Notes: a model not told the origin generated them from the sequence alone. 12,276 bases of DNA from Sphingomonadales bacterium (GCA_018971065.1 JAGWVC010000112.1:1-12276), one strand, 5' to 3'; positions 1-8,987 are shown, counted from the stretch's first letter. A program made the numbers and translations.

Positions 1-618
1 CGTTACGCCGACAACCAGAAGTGGAACGCCAAGTGGGGCGCGATCGACACGCTGGTGATCTTCGGCCTGATCCTGCCGTTCTGCCTGACGCTGGACGCGC
101 AGCCGTGGTGGCAGATTCTGCGCGACTGCTTCGTCATCCTGATGGTCTATGACTTCTTCTACTATCTGGTCCACCGCTTCCTGTTCCATGACGGTGGTTT
201 CGGCCCCGGACCGCTGCTGTGGGTCCATGCCTATCACCACCGCCAGAAGAACCCGTGCCGCAACGACGGCAGCTATATCCATCCGATCGAGGTGGCGCTG
301 GGCCTGGGGCTGTACACCGCGTGCATCTTCGTGCTGTCGCGGTTCATGGGCAACTTCCATGTCATGACCATCATCGTCACCTGGTTCACGTTCAGCGAGA
401 TCAACCAGCACAACCACGACCTGTGGAGCGACAAGTTCCCGATCCGCTATCTGAACACGATGTCGGTGATGCACCACAACCATCACGCCCGGTTCACCGG
501 CGGCAACTTCGCGACGATCTCGCTGCTGTACGACTGGATCGGCGGCACGCTGGATTACGGCCAGGGCTGGACGCGCAAGGCGCTGGCGCCCGATCCGAAG
601 GAGATGGTCGAAAGCTGA
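1..618 (+). CDS. Fatty acid hydroxylase / sterol desaturase family membrane protein (3' part)
   Basis: The reading frame is open from base 1, so the gene starts upstream of the window; 205 residues are visible. The GTG at 55 is in frame but internal. The histidine boxes that bind the di-iron centre in this superfamily are present: HRFLFH at 172-189, HAYHH (HxxHH) at 226-240 and HHNHH (HxxHH) at 472-486, with an extra QHNHD at 406-420. Hydrophobic stretches before the first box and between the second and third fit the family's membrane helices, which leave the His boxes on the cytoplasmic face. Members hydroxylate or desaturate lipids (sterols, fatty acids, carotenoids, sphingolipid or hopanoid precursors) using O2. 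The substrate cannot be read from this fragment. The gene ends just before a hairpin terminator shared with the convergent ndk. The family call is firm; the reaction is open. Confidence 0.9.
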   Translation, partial: RYADNQKWNAKWGAIDTLVIFGLILPFCLTLDAQPWWQILRDCFVILMVYDFFYYLVHRFLFHDGGFGPGPLLWVHAYHHRQKNPCRNDGSYIHPIEVALGLGLYTACIFVLSRFMGNFHVMTIIVTWFTFSEINQHNHDLWSDKFPIRYLNTMSVMHHNHHARFTGGNFATISLLYDWIGGTLDYGQGWTRKALAPDPKEMVES

Positions 619-635
619 TCGACCGATCGCCCACG

Positions 636-672
636 AAAAAGGCCGCCGGTGGTATCCCACCGGCGGCCTTTT
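636..672. terminator. Bidirectional intrinsic terminator between the hydroxylase gene and ndk
   Basis: A perfect 12-bp GC-rich stem (641-652 with 657-668) has a 4-nt TATC loop. It is flanked by AAAAA (636-640) on the left and TTTTC (669-673) on the right, so each strand has a hairpin followed by a U tract. It lies in the 76-nt gap between two convergent genes and can stop transcription from both sides. Confidence 0.9.
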
Positions 673-694
673 CATGTTGGAGAAGCGTTGCCGC

Positions 695-1117
695 TTACCC
701 GACGATTTCTTCCGGCTTGAAGAAGAACGCGATCTCGATCGCGGCGTTCTCTTCCGAATCCGAACCGTGGACCGAGTTCGCCTCGATCGATTCGGCCAGT
801 TCCTTGCGGATGGTGCCGGCATCGGCGTTGGCCGGGTTGGTGGCGCCCATCACGTCGCGGTTGCGCTTCACGGCGTCTTCGCCTTCGAGAACCTGCACGA
901 CCACCGGGCCGCTGGTCATGAAGCTGACCAGATCGCCGAAGAACGGACGCTCACGGTGGACGCCGTAGAAACCCTCGGCCTGTTCCTGCGTCATCTGGAT
1001 GCGCTTCGAGGCAACGACGCGCAGGCCGGCTTCTTCCAGCATCTTGGTGACGGCGCCGGTCAGGTTGCGGCGGGTGGCGTCGGGCTTGATGATCGAGAAG
1101 GTGCGGGTAACCGCCAT
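695..1117 (-). CDS. ndk: Nucleoside diphosphate kinase
   Basis: A 140-residue protein, the usual length for bacterial Ndk. It transfers the gamma phosphate from ATP to nucleoside diphosphates through a phosphohistidine and so balances NTP and dNTP pools in the cytoplasm. The N-terminus TFSIIKPDA is the family's opening strand with the conserved lysine. The active-site motif NSVHGSDS places the catalytic histidine at residue 117. [11 protein letters not shown] and [12 protein letters not shown] are further nucleotide-site motifs. The ATG at 1117 is preceded by AAGGA eight bases away (1126-1130). It is the last gene of the leftward pepA-holC-ndk group, 92 nt after holC, a gap large enough for its own promoter. 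Transcription should end at the 636-672 hairpin. Confidence 0.98.
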   Translation of the reverse strand: MAVTRTFSIIKPDATRRNLTGAVTKMLEEAGLRVVASKRIQMTQEQAEGFYGVHRERPFFGDLVSFMTSGPVVVQVLEGEDAVKRNRDVMGATNPANADAGTIRKELAESIEANSVHGSDSEENAAIEIAFFFKPEEIVG

Positions 1118-1209
1118 GAGAACGTTCCTTGCGAATTGTGGCTGTTTTGTTCCGGCGCGCCCCTAGCCGCGTTTGTGCTGCACTGCAAGGCGGCGTTGCC
1201 TTCCCGGTG

Positions 1210-1652
1210 TCAGGCGGCCTGGGTCCAGCGGCCGTCCACCTGTTTCCAGAACCGCCGCGCCAGGCCGTCGCGGCCGCCGAGCGCCTTCCAGCACTGCCGC
1301 GCCGCGACCACGGTTTCCTCGTCGAACAGCAGGAACACCCGGTCGAACCGGCCATCCAGCACCGCGTCGCGCCACACGCCATCGGCCAGCGCGACGTTGC
1401 GGGCGCCGTTGCCGGGGGCCACGTGCGCCGAGAGCAGGATCGGCTGGCGGGTATCGGCGGTGCCGTCGGCCTCGCCATTGGCCAGGAACCGGGTCGGTCC
1501 GGCCGACCACAGCGCCTCGCCGAGCCCGGCGCGGCGGGCATCACCATCGGCCACCACCAGCAGCCGCTGACCGCCATCGAGCACCTTGCCGGCGATCAGG
1601 GCCAGCGCCCGCCCGACCGGGTCATGGCTGAGCTGGTAGAAATCGACCTGCA

Positions 1653-1653
<1 letters not shown>
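1210..1653 (-). CDS. holC: DNA polymerase III subunit chi
   Basis: A 147-residue protein starting MQVDFYQL, the typical opening strand of HolC, with the family pattern of a conserved aromatic N-terminus, a central RLLVVADGD strand, then GRFDRVFLLFD and a C-terminal ARRFWKQVDGRW helix. Chi links the clamp loader (through psi where that is present) to single-stranded-DNA-binding protein at the replication fork. Its ATG (1651-1653) shares one base with the pepA stop codon (TGATG), so translation is probably coupled to pepA. The pepA-holC pairing is common in proteobacteria and supports the call. The family is divergent, so recognition rests on the N-terminus, length and context more than on catalytic residues; chi has none. 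Confidence 0.88.
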
Positions 1654-3131
<1,478 letters not shown>

Positions 3132-3136
3132 GGAAA

Positions 3137-3141
3137 CTCCG
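3137..3141 (-). promoter_or_regulatory. Ribosome binding site of pepA (decides the start)
   Basis: CGGAG on the minus strand lies five bases before the ATG at 3131. This favours that start over the in-frame one at 3185, which would add 18 low-complexity residues. Confidence 0.65.
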
Positions 3142-3190
3142 GAATGTCGGCAGGCTGCGACGGGACGATGGCAACCGGTGCCCAAGGCGG

Positions 3191-3226
3191 ATTGCAGTTA
3201 GGCGCGGGCAGTGCAATAGGCAAGGG
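3191..3226 (+). promoter_or_regulatory. Putative lptD promoter, possibly leaderless, overlapping a pepA promoter
   Basis: TTGCAG (3192-3197), a 17-nt spacer and AATAGG (3215-3220) resemble -35 and -10 boxes for lptD. Initiation six or seven bases after the -10 would fall at or next to the lptD ATG (3227), so the mRNA may lack a leader. On the other strand TTGCCT (3223-3218), 17 nt and TAACTG (3200-3195) form a candidate pepA promoter in the same DNA. An inverted pair ATTGCA (3191-3196) and TGCAAT (3212-3217), centres 21 bp apart, overlaps both. This is by-eye matching to a loose consensus and is uncertain. Confidence 0.35.
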
Positions 3227-5575
3227 ATGGACCCTGCCCCGCGGCCCGCGCCGTCCCCGTCTGCCCGCCGTGATCTGGCCGGCCGCGCAGCCTGCGGAAT
3301 GCTGGCGCTGGCGGCGGCGCTGGCGGCCGTGCCCGCGAATGCCGGCGTGTTCTCGCGGCTGATGATCGGTGATCCGCTGCCAGGTGAAGCCGCCCCTGCC
3401 CATACCCTCACCCCTGCCCTGCCGGATGGTGCCGCGTTGAAACCGGCCAAATCCGGCGGTGCGAAGGATGATACGCCGGTCTCGTTCGAGGCCGACAGGG
3501 TGGAATACAACGACGCGACCGAAATCGTCACCGCCAGCGGCAATGTCACGCTGCATCGCGAGGATCGCTCGCTGCGCGCGGATACCGTCACCTATGATCG
3601 CAAGTCAGGCAGGATCATCGCGCACGGCGCGATTCGGATGGTGGACGAGAACGGCAACCAGTTGTTCACCGAGCAGGTGGAACTGACCGACAAGTTCGAG
3701 ACCGGGGCGATGGAGGACATGCTGCTGGCGCTGCGCGAGGGCGGGCGGCTGGCGGCAAAGGGCGGCCAGCGCCGCGCCGACGGCAAGGTGCTGCTGGGCA
3801 AAGCGGCCTATACCGGGTGCGATGTCGTCGACGAACTGGGTTGCGACACCAAGCCGGCGTGGAAGATCACCGCGCGGCAGGTGGTCTATGATCCGGACAG
3901 CAAGACCGCGAAGTTTTCGGGCGCGCGGTTCGTGCTGTTCGGCGCGCGGTTGCTGCCGCTGCCCAACATCCTGATCGCCACTGACGGGCGCGCGGTTTCG
4001 GGGCTGCTGATCCCCAACGTGCGGATCAGTTCGGCCAACGGGTTCGAGCTGTCCGATACCTATTACTATCGCATCGCCAATAACCGCGACATTGCCGCGA
4101 CGGCCTATGTGTTCACCAAAGCGGCGCCGATGGCATCGGTGCAGTATCGCGCGCTGACCGATGCGGGCGCCTACCAGATCACCGGTTACGCCACCACCAG
4201 CGGCCGCATATCGGCGGGCAGCACCACCGCCGCCCAGACTCAGGATTTTCGCGGTTATCTGGATGCCAACGGGCGCTTCCAGTTCTCGCCGGGGTGGAGC
4301 GCGTCGTTCTCGGGCCGGGTGGCGACCGACCGCACGTTCCTGCGCCGCTATTTCATCAGCAGCGACGACGTGCTGCGCTCCACCGCCAGCCTCAGCCATG
4401 TCGATACCGATAGCTGGTTCTCGATCACCGGCTGGGCGTTCCAGACGATGCGATCGACCGAGCGGCAGGGGCTGGTGCCGATCGCGCTGCCCGAGATCGA
4501 CTATCGCCGCCGCATCCACGATCCGCTGCTGGGCGGCACGATCGAGTTGCAGGGCAACAGCCTGGCGATCACCCGCAGCGCCGGGCAGGATACCCAGCGC
4601 GCCTTTGCCAGCGCGCGGTGGGATCTGCGCAAGGTGACCGGGATGGGCCAGCAGGTGACGCTGACCGGGCTGCTGCGCGGCGATGTCTATCATTCCAGCG
4701 ACAACGCGCTGACCACCACCGCGACCTATCGCGGCACGCCGGGCTGGCAGGCGCGCGGGGTGGCGACGGCGGCGATCGACGTGACCTGGCCATTCATCGG
4801 CAAGGCGTTCGGCGGCACCCAGGTGGTGACGCCGCATTTCCAGATCGTTGCCAGCCCGACGACGCGCAACCTGGCCATTCCCAACGAGGATGCGCGCGCG
4901 ATCGAGCTGGAGGACGACAACCTGTTCGCGCTGAACCGCTTCCCCGGCTATGACCGGATCGAGGACGGCACGCGCTTTACCTATGGTGTGGACTGGAACC
5001 TCGAGATTCCCGACTGGCGGGTGAACGCCACGATCGGCCAGTCCTATCGCCTGACCGCCAAGCCGACGCTGCTGCCGGATGGCACCGGGTTGAGCGACCG
5101 CCTGTCCGACGTGGTGGGCCGGGTTGACCTGCGCTACAAGGATTTCCTGAAGCTGACCGAGCGGTTCCGGCTGGACAAGGACACGCTGGCGGTGCGCCGG
5201 CACGAGGTCGACGCCACGCTGGGCTCCGAACAGACCTACGTCGAGGTGGGCTATGCCCGGCTGAACCGCCAGATCGCCGTGGCGCTGGAAGACCTGCAGG
5301 ACAGCAACGAACTGCGCGCCGCCGGCCGGGTTGCCTTTGCCAAGTACTGGTCGCTGTTCGGATCGGGAATCTTCGATCTTTCGGGCACGACCACGATCCC
5401 CGGCCAGACCGTGAAGTCGTTCCAGGCGCTGCGCACGCGGCTGGGCGTGGCCTATACCAGCGACTGTCTTGAGCTGGGCTTCACCTGGCGCCGCGATTAC
5501 GTGACGGTGGGCGACGCCACCCGGGGCAACTCGTTCCAGATCCACCTGGCCCTGAAGAACCTGGGCCTGAACTAG
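3227..5575 (+). CDS. lptD: LPS-assembly outer membrane protein LptD (OstA/Imp)
   Basis: A 782-residue outer-membrane barrel that, with LptE, inserts lipopolysaccharide into the outer leaflet. Residues 1-39 form a signal peptide (RR, then an Ala/Leu-rich core from G24, cleavage after PANA). Residues 85-165 are the periplasmic OstA_N jellyroll that continues the LptA bridge (motifs FEADRVEYND, ASGNVTL, LRADTVTYD, LFTEQVELTD). Residues about 270-782 form the barrel, including the typical NRFPGYDRIEDGTRFTYGVDW-like strand at 570-590 and the end strand LALKNLGLN. Mature cysteines are only C198, C206 and C747, fewer than the two-pair set of E. coli. The ATG at 3227 gives a complete signal peptide but has no well-spaced Shine-Dalgarno site. 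The internal M25 would remove the signal's charged end. surA follows after 208 nt. Confidence 0.96.
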   Translation: MDPAPRPAPSPSARRDLAGRAACGMLALAAALAAVPANAGVFSRLMIGDPLPGEAAPAHTLTPALPDGAALKPAKSGGAKDDTPVSFEADRVEYNDATEIVTASGNVTLHREDRSLRADTVTYDRKSGRIIAHGAIRMVDENGNQLFTEQVELTDKFETGAMEDMLLALREGGRLAAKGGQRRADGKVLLGKAAYTGCDVVDELGCDTKPAWKITARQVVYDPDSKTAKFSGARFVLFGARLLPLPNILIATDGRAVSGLLIPNVRISSANGFELSDTYYYRIANNRDIAATAYVFTKAAPMASVQYRALTDAGAYQITGYATTSGRISAGSTTAAQTQDFRGYLDANGRFQFSPGWSASFSGRVATDRTFLRRYFISSDDVLRSTASLSHVDTDSWFSITGWAFQTMRSTERQGLVPIALPEIDYRRRIHDPLLGGTIELQGNSLAITRSAGQDTQRAFASARWDLRKVTGMGQQVTLTGLLRGDVYHSSDNALTTTATYRGTPGWQARGVATAAIDVTWPFIGKAFGGTQVVTPHFQIVASPTTRNLAIPNEDARAIELEDDNLFALNRFPGYDRIEDGTRFTYGVDWNLEIPDWRVNATIGQSYRLTAKPTLLPDGTGLSDRLSDVVGRVDLRYKDFLKLTERFRLDKDTLAVRRHEVDATLGSEQTYVEVGYARLNRQIAVALEDLQDSNELRAAGRVAFAKYWSLFGSGIFDLSGTTTIPGQTVKSFQALRTRLGVAYTSDCLELGFTWRRDYVTVGDATRGNSFQIHLALKNLGLN

Positions 5576-5582
5576 GCGGCAC

Positions 5583-5660
5583 GGTTGCCCCCGTTGTTGA
5601 TCGCGCCACCTCCGCCGTTGGCAACCCGGAACAAACACGCTATCGCCCCGCCCGGTTGCC
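5583..5660 (+). repeat. Three alternating inverted repeats (GGTTGCC / GGCAACC) after lptD
   Basis: GGTTGCC lies at 5583-5589 and 5654-5660, and its complement GGCAACC lies between them at 5620-5626. The middle copy can pair with either flank (30- or 27-nt loop), so two stems exclude each other. The right-hand pair extends to 9 bp with one bulged C: CCGGTTGCC (5652-5660) against GGCAACCCGG (5620-5629). No T tract follows, so this is not a standard terminator. Confidence 0.5.
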
Positions 5661-5696
5661 CCTCACGGGCGGCACTCAGCTTCGGTTAAGCCGGCC

Positions 5697-5725
5697 CATT
5701 GCAATCGGCCTCATTGCAATCGACC
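5697..5725. repeat. Tandem palindromic direct repeat CATTGCAATCGRCC upstream of surA
   Basis: CATTGCAATCGGCC (5697-5710) is followed one base later by CATTGCAATCGACC (5712-5725), a 15-bp offset with one mismatch. Each copy contains the 8-bp palindrome ATTGCAAT. The pair ends 58 bases before the surA start. It looks like a double protein-binding site. A related inverted ATTGCA/TGCAAT pair lies upstream of lptD. Confidence 0.5.
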
Positions 5726-5744
5726 ATGTAAACCCGAGAGTACT

Positions 5745-5772
5745 GATCCCGCCTGCGGGGTCGAGCACAGGA
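5745..5772 (+). promoter_or_regulatory. Short hairpin and ribosome binding site upstream of surA
   Basis: GATCCCGC (5745-5752) can pair with GCGGGGTC (5755-5762) through one G-U pair, leaving a small CCTG loop. AGGA (5769-5772) follows, 11 bases before the GTG start at 5784. This spacing is on the long side, and the GC-rich stem ends only six bases before the AGGA. Confidence 0.4.
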
Positions 5773-5783
5773 TCGACGTCACG

Positions 5784-7160
5784 GTGAAGAACCCCGTTCG
5801 CAAGACTTCCGTTTCCGCCCGCCGCATCGTGATGGGTGCCGGCGCCGCCTGCATCCTGACGCTGGCCGGGATGGCACAGGCGCAGGACGCCGACCCGGCG
5901 CCCGCCGCCGCCGCGCGCAACGCGCTGAACATTCCCGACAACATCACGATGTTCGGCAACCGCAGCCCCAACCTGCGCCGCGCCACCGCGATCGTGAACG
6001 GCGACATCATCACCGGCACCGATGTCGAGCAGCGCCTGGCGCTGGTCATCGCGGCCAGCGGCAACAAGGTTACGCCCGAGGAGACCGAGCGGCTGCGGAT
6101 GCAGATCCTGCGCAACCTGATCGACGAGACGCTGCAGATCCAGGAAGCCAAGGTTGCCGAGATCAACATCGACGACGCCGAGGTGGACCAGACCTACCAG
6201 CGCGTGGCCGAGCAGAATTTCCACCAGACCGTCCCCGCGCTGGACGCCTATCTGCGCAAGATCGGTTCGGCGCCGGCCTCGCTGAAGCGGCAGATCAAGG
6301 GCGAACTGTCGTGGCAGCGCGTGCTGCGCCGCAATGTGCAGCCGTTCGTCAACGTCAGCCAGGAGGAAGTGCGCGAACTGCTGGACCGGCTGAAGGCGGC
6401 GAAGGGCACCGAGGAATACCGGATCGGTGAAATCTTCCTGTCCGCCACCCCGGAAAGCCGCGCCACTGTGGCCGAGAACGGCAAGAAGATCGTCGAGCAG
6501 TTGCGCAATGGCGGCAGCTTCGTCGCCTATGCCCGGCAGTATTCGGAAGCCTCCACCGCCGCGGTCGGTGGCGATCTGGGCTGGATTCGCCTGGCGCAGT
6601 TGCCCACCGAACTCGGCTCGGCCGCGCACGAGCTTTCGCCCGGCCAGTTGGTCGGCCCGATCGAGACGCGCGGCGGCTTCTCGATCCTGTATCTGATCGA
6701 CAAGCGCCAGGTCCTCACCGCTGACCCGCGCGACGCGCTGCTGAGCCTGAAGCAGGTCTCGGTCGATTTCCCCGCCGGGACCAAGCAGGAAGAAGCACAG
6801 AAGCGCGCCGAGGCGTTTGCCGCCGCGATGAAGTCGGCCAAGGGCTGCGGCGGTGTCGATGCGGTTGCCGCGCAAGTCGGCGCCAAGGTCGTCTCGAACG
6901 ACCAGGTGAAGGCGCGTGACCTGCCCGGGCCGCTGCAATCGGCGATCCTGACGTTGCAGGTTGGCGAAACCACGCCGCCGTTCGGGTCGCTGTCCGAAGG
7001 CGTGCGCGTGCTGATGCTGTGCGGCCGCGACGATCCGAAAGCCGACAATGGCCCCAGCTTCGACGAACTGATGACCCAGATGGAAGACGACCGCGTCAAC
7101 AAGCGCGCGCAAAGCTATCTGCGCGACCTGCGCCGCGACGCGATCATCGAATACAACTGA
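5784..7160 (+). CDS. surA: Periplasmic chaperone / peptidyl-prolyl isomerase SurA
   Basis: A 458-residue periplasmic chaperone that escorts unfolded outer-membrane proteins to the Bam complex; LptD is a known client in E. coli. Residues 1-33 are a signal peptide (RKTSVSARR, hydrophobic core, AQA cleavage). Residues about 65-205 are the SurA N-terminal chaperone domain (ATAIVNGDIITGTDVEQRL, then helices). Residues about 211-308 are a canonical parvulin domain (FLSATPES, GGSFVAYARQYSE, GGDLGWI, VGPIETRGGFSILYLID). Residues about 313-416 look like a degenerate second parvulin domain with C355 and C413, followed by a C-terminal helix. The start is GTG; the first in-frame ATG (codon 17) would break the signal peptide. 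The stop TGA overlaps the pdxA ATG as TGATG. Gene order and domain layout make the call firm. Confidence 0.95.
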   Translation: MKNPVRKTSVSARRIVMGAGAACILTLAGMAQAQDADPAPAAAARNALNIPDNITMFGNRSPNLRRATAIVNGDIITGTDVEQRLALVIAASGNKVTPEETERLRMQILRNLIDETLQIQEAKVAEINIDDAEVDQTYQRVAEQNFHQTVPALDAYLRKIGSAPASLKRQIKGELSWQRVLRRNVQPFVNVSQEEVRELLDRLKAAKGTEEYRIGEIFLSATPESRATVAENGKKIVEQLRNGGSFVAYARQYSEASTAAVGGDLGWIRLAQLPTELGSAAHELSPGQLVGPIETRGGFSILYLIDKRQVLTADPRDALLSLKQVSVDFPAGTKQEEAQKRAEAFAAAMKSAKGCGGVDAVAAQVGAKVVSNDQVKARDLPGPLQSAILTLQVGETTPPFGSLSEGVRVLMLCGRDDPKADNGPSFDELMTQMEDDRVNKRAQSYLRDLRRDAIIEYN

Positions 7161-8155
7161 TGCCGCTGCCCATCGCCGTATCGCTCGGCGATCCGGCGGG
7201 GGTCGGTCCGGAATTGCTGGCCGAGGCATGGCGGCGGCGTTCGCCCGGCGACGCGCCGTGGTTTGCGGTCGGCGGGGCGCGGGTCCTGCGCGAAGCCGCC
7301 GCGACGTGCGGTTTCGACCTGCCGGTTCAGGCGATTGCCGCGCCGGGCGATGCGGATGCGGTGTTTGCCGATGCCGTGCCGGTGCTGGGGGGGCTGGATG
7401 GCGATTACCGTCCCGGCAACCCGGACCCGGCGGGCGCGCGGCTGGCGCTGGCCTCGCTGACCGAAGCGGCGCGGCTGGCGGCTTGCGGAACGGCTGCGGC
7501 GATCATGACCGGGCCGATCGCCAAGGCGCGGCTGGCGGAAGTGGGCTTCGCGCATCCGGGGCAGACCGAATTCGTGGCGGCGGCCTGCGGCATTGCCCCT
7601 GACGACGCGGTGATGATGCTGGCCGGGCCGACGCTACGCACCGTGCCGCTGACCGTTCATATCGCGCTGGCCGAGGTTCCCCGCGCGATCACCACCGACC
7701 TGATCGTTCGCCGCACCCGCATCGCCGCGTTTGCACTGGCGCGCGATTTCGGTCTGGCGCGGCCCCGGCTCGCCATCGCCGCGCTGAACCCCCATGCCGG
7801 CGAGGATGGCCGCATGGGCGGTGAGGAAGCCGCCATCATTACTCCCGCCATCGCGCGGTTGCAGGCCGAGGGCTTTGCCGTCACCGGCCCGCACCCGGCC
7901 GACGCGCTGTTCGCGCAGCGTGCGCGGGAAACGTATGATCTGGCGCTGTGCATGTACCACGATCAGGCGCTGATCCCGCTGAAGGCGCTCGATTTCGACA
8001 GCGGCGTCAACGTCACGCTGGGCCTGCCGACGATCCGCACCTCGCCCGATCATGGCACCGCCTTCGCGATTGCCGGCAAGCGGTTGGCCGATCCCGGCGC
8101 GACCATAGCCGCGCTGCGCATGGCGGCGGACTGCGCGCGGAACCGCGCGGCATGA
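7160..8155 (+). CDS. pdxA: 4-hydroxythreonine-4-phosphate dehydrogenase
   Basis: A 331-residue cytoplasmic enzyme of the DXP-dependent pyridoxal 5'-phosphate pathway. It oxidises 4-phosphohydroxy-L-threonine with NAD(P), and the product is used by PdxJ. The N-terminal [10 protein letters not shown] is diagnostic. [10 protein letters not shown] (116-125) and HPGQTEF (132-138) shape the substrate pocket. The three metal-binding histidines are H167 (TVHIAL), H212 (NPHAGEDG) and H267 (MYHDQAL), within one residue of the E. coli positions 166, 211 and 266. The ATG at 7160 shares one base with the surA stop. The frame is open further upstream, but that part lies inside surA and encodes nothing PdxA-like. 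No clear Shine-Dalgarno site is visible, so coupling to surA translation is likely. The stop overlaps rsmA by four bases (ATGA). Confidence 0.97.
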   Translation: MPLPIAVSLGDPAGVGPELLAEAWRRRSPGDAPWFAVGGARVLREAAATCGFDLPVQAIAAPGDADAVFADAVPVLGGLDGDYRPGNPDPAGARLALASLTEAARLAACGTAAAIMTGPIAKARLAEVGFAHPGQTEFVAAACGIAPDDAVMMLAGPTLRTVPLTVHIALAEVPRAITTDLIVRRTRIAAFALARDFGLARPRLAIAALNPHAGEDGRMGGEEAAIITPAIARLQAEGFAVTGPHPADALFAQRARETYDLALCMYHDQALIPLKALDFDSGVNVTLGLPTIRTSPDHGTAFAIAGKRLADPGATIAALRMAADCARNRAA

Positions 8156-8976
8156 GCCCTGCCCTGCCCCCGCTGCGCGAGGTGATCGCCCGCCACGGCC
8201 TGGCCGCCAGCAAGGCGCTGGGCCAGAACTTCCTGCTGGACGAGCAACTGCTGGATCGCATCGCCGCGATCCCCGGCAAGCTGAAGGATCGCGCGGTGCT
8301 GGAGGTTGGCCCCGGCCCCGGCGGGCTGACCCGGGCGTTGCTGCGGGCAGGCGCGCGCGTCACCGCGATCGAGATGGACCGGCGCTGCCTGCCGGCGCTG
8401 GCCGAACTCGATGAAGCGTTCCCCGGCCAGCTTCGCGTCATCGAGGGCGATGCGCTGGCGCAGGACCATGACGCTTTGATGGCCGAGCCTTACGCGGTGG
8501 TGGCCAACCTGCCCTACAACGTCGGCACCGCGCTGTTCACGCGATGGCTGGGGGGCGAGCAATGGCCCCCGCGGTGGACTTCGCTGACGCTGATGTTCCA
8601 GTTGGAAGTGGCCGAGCGCATCATCGCCGCCACCAATGCCGATGCCTATGGGCGGCTGGCGATCCTCAGCCAGTGGCGCACCACCGCGAAGATCGCCACG
8701 AAAGTCCACCGCAGCGCGTTCACGCCGCCGCCCAAGGTGATGTCGGCGGTGGTCCACGTCACCCCGGCCGAGGCACCCGAAGGCGTTTCGGCGCGCAAGC
8801 TGGAGCGGCTGACCGAGGCCGCGTTCGGGCAGCGCCGCAAGATGCTGCGCCAGAGCCTGAAGGGCCTGCCCGGTGCGCTGGAGGCGCTGGCGGTTGCGGG
8901 CATCGACCCGCAGCGCCGCGCGGAGACGCTGAGCGTTGCCGAATTCGTTGCAGTTGCCCGCATCCTGTCTGCCTGA
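8152..8976 (+). CDS. rsmA: 16S rRNA (adenine1518-N6/adenine1519-N6)-dimethyltransferase
   Basis: A 274-residue SAM-dependent methyltransferase that dimethylates two adjacent adenines near the 3' end of 16S rRNA during late 30S assembly (the KsgA family). Motifs in order: LGQNFLLD (23-30), SAM-binding motif [11 protein letters not shown] (51-60), the acidic end of strand 2 EMD (74-76), GDAL (99-102), the catalytic NLPY (119-122), [12 protein letters not shown] (190-201) and FGQRRKMLR (225-233). Length and motifs match the family. The ATG lies in the pdxA stop (ATGA), which indicates translational coupling. In E. coli apaG and apaH follow ksgA; here the operon ends and a convergent exporter gene begins five bases after the stop. 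Confidence 0.98.
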   Translation: MSPALPPLREVIARHGLAASKALGQNFLLDEQLLDRIAAIPGKLKDRAVLEVGPGPGGLTRALLRAGARVTAIEMDRRCLPALAELDEAFPGQLRVIEGDALAQDHDALMAEPYAVVANLPYNVGTALFTRWLGGEQWPPRWTSLTLMFQLEVAERIIAATNADAYGRLAILSQWRTTAKIATKVHRSAFTPPPKVMSAVVHVTPAEAPEGVSARKLERLTEAAFGQRRKMLRQSLKGLPGALEALAVAGIDPQRRAETLSVAEFVAVARILSA

Positions 8977-8987
8977 TCGGATCAGGC
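8971..8987. terminator. Perfect palindrome at the rsmA / exporter convergent ends
   Basis: GCCTGATCGGATCAGGC has 8-bp perfect arms (8971-8978 and 8980-8987) around one G. It contains the rsmA TGA (8974-8976) and the exporter gene's TGA (8984-8982, minus strand). As RNA it gives a 7-bp stem with a CGG loop on either strand. No T tract follows on either side, so termination or 3'-end protection is only a possibility. Confidence 0.5.

Noticed and set aside
219..968. 249-codon frame across the hydroxylase end and the terminator
   Set aside because: It reads through a strong hairpin terminator and antisense to ndk, with an Arg/Pro-rich shadow composition.
3605..5638. 677-codon open frame antisense to lptD
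   Set aside because: Typical shadow frame in high-GC DNA. The composition is Arg/Gln/Ala/Gly-rich with no recognisable domain, and the opposite strand encodes an unambiguous LptD.
5676..7229. 517-codon open frame antisense to surA
   Set aside because: A mirror of the surA codon pattern with biased residue content and no family motifs.
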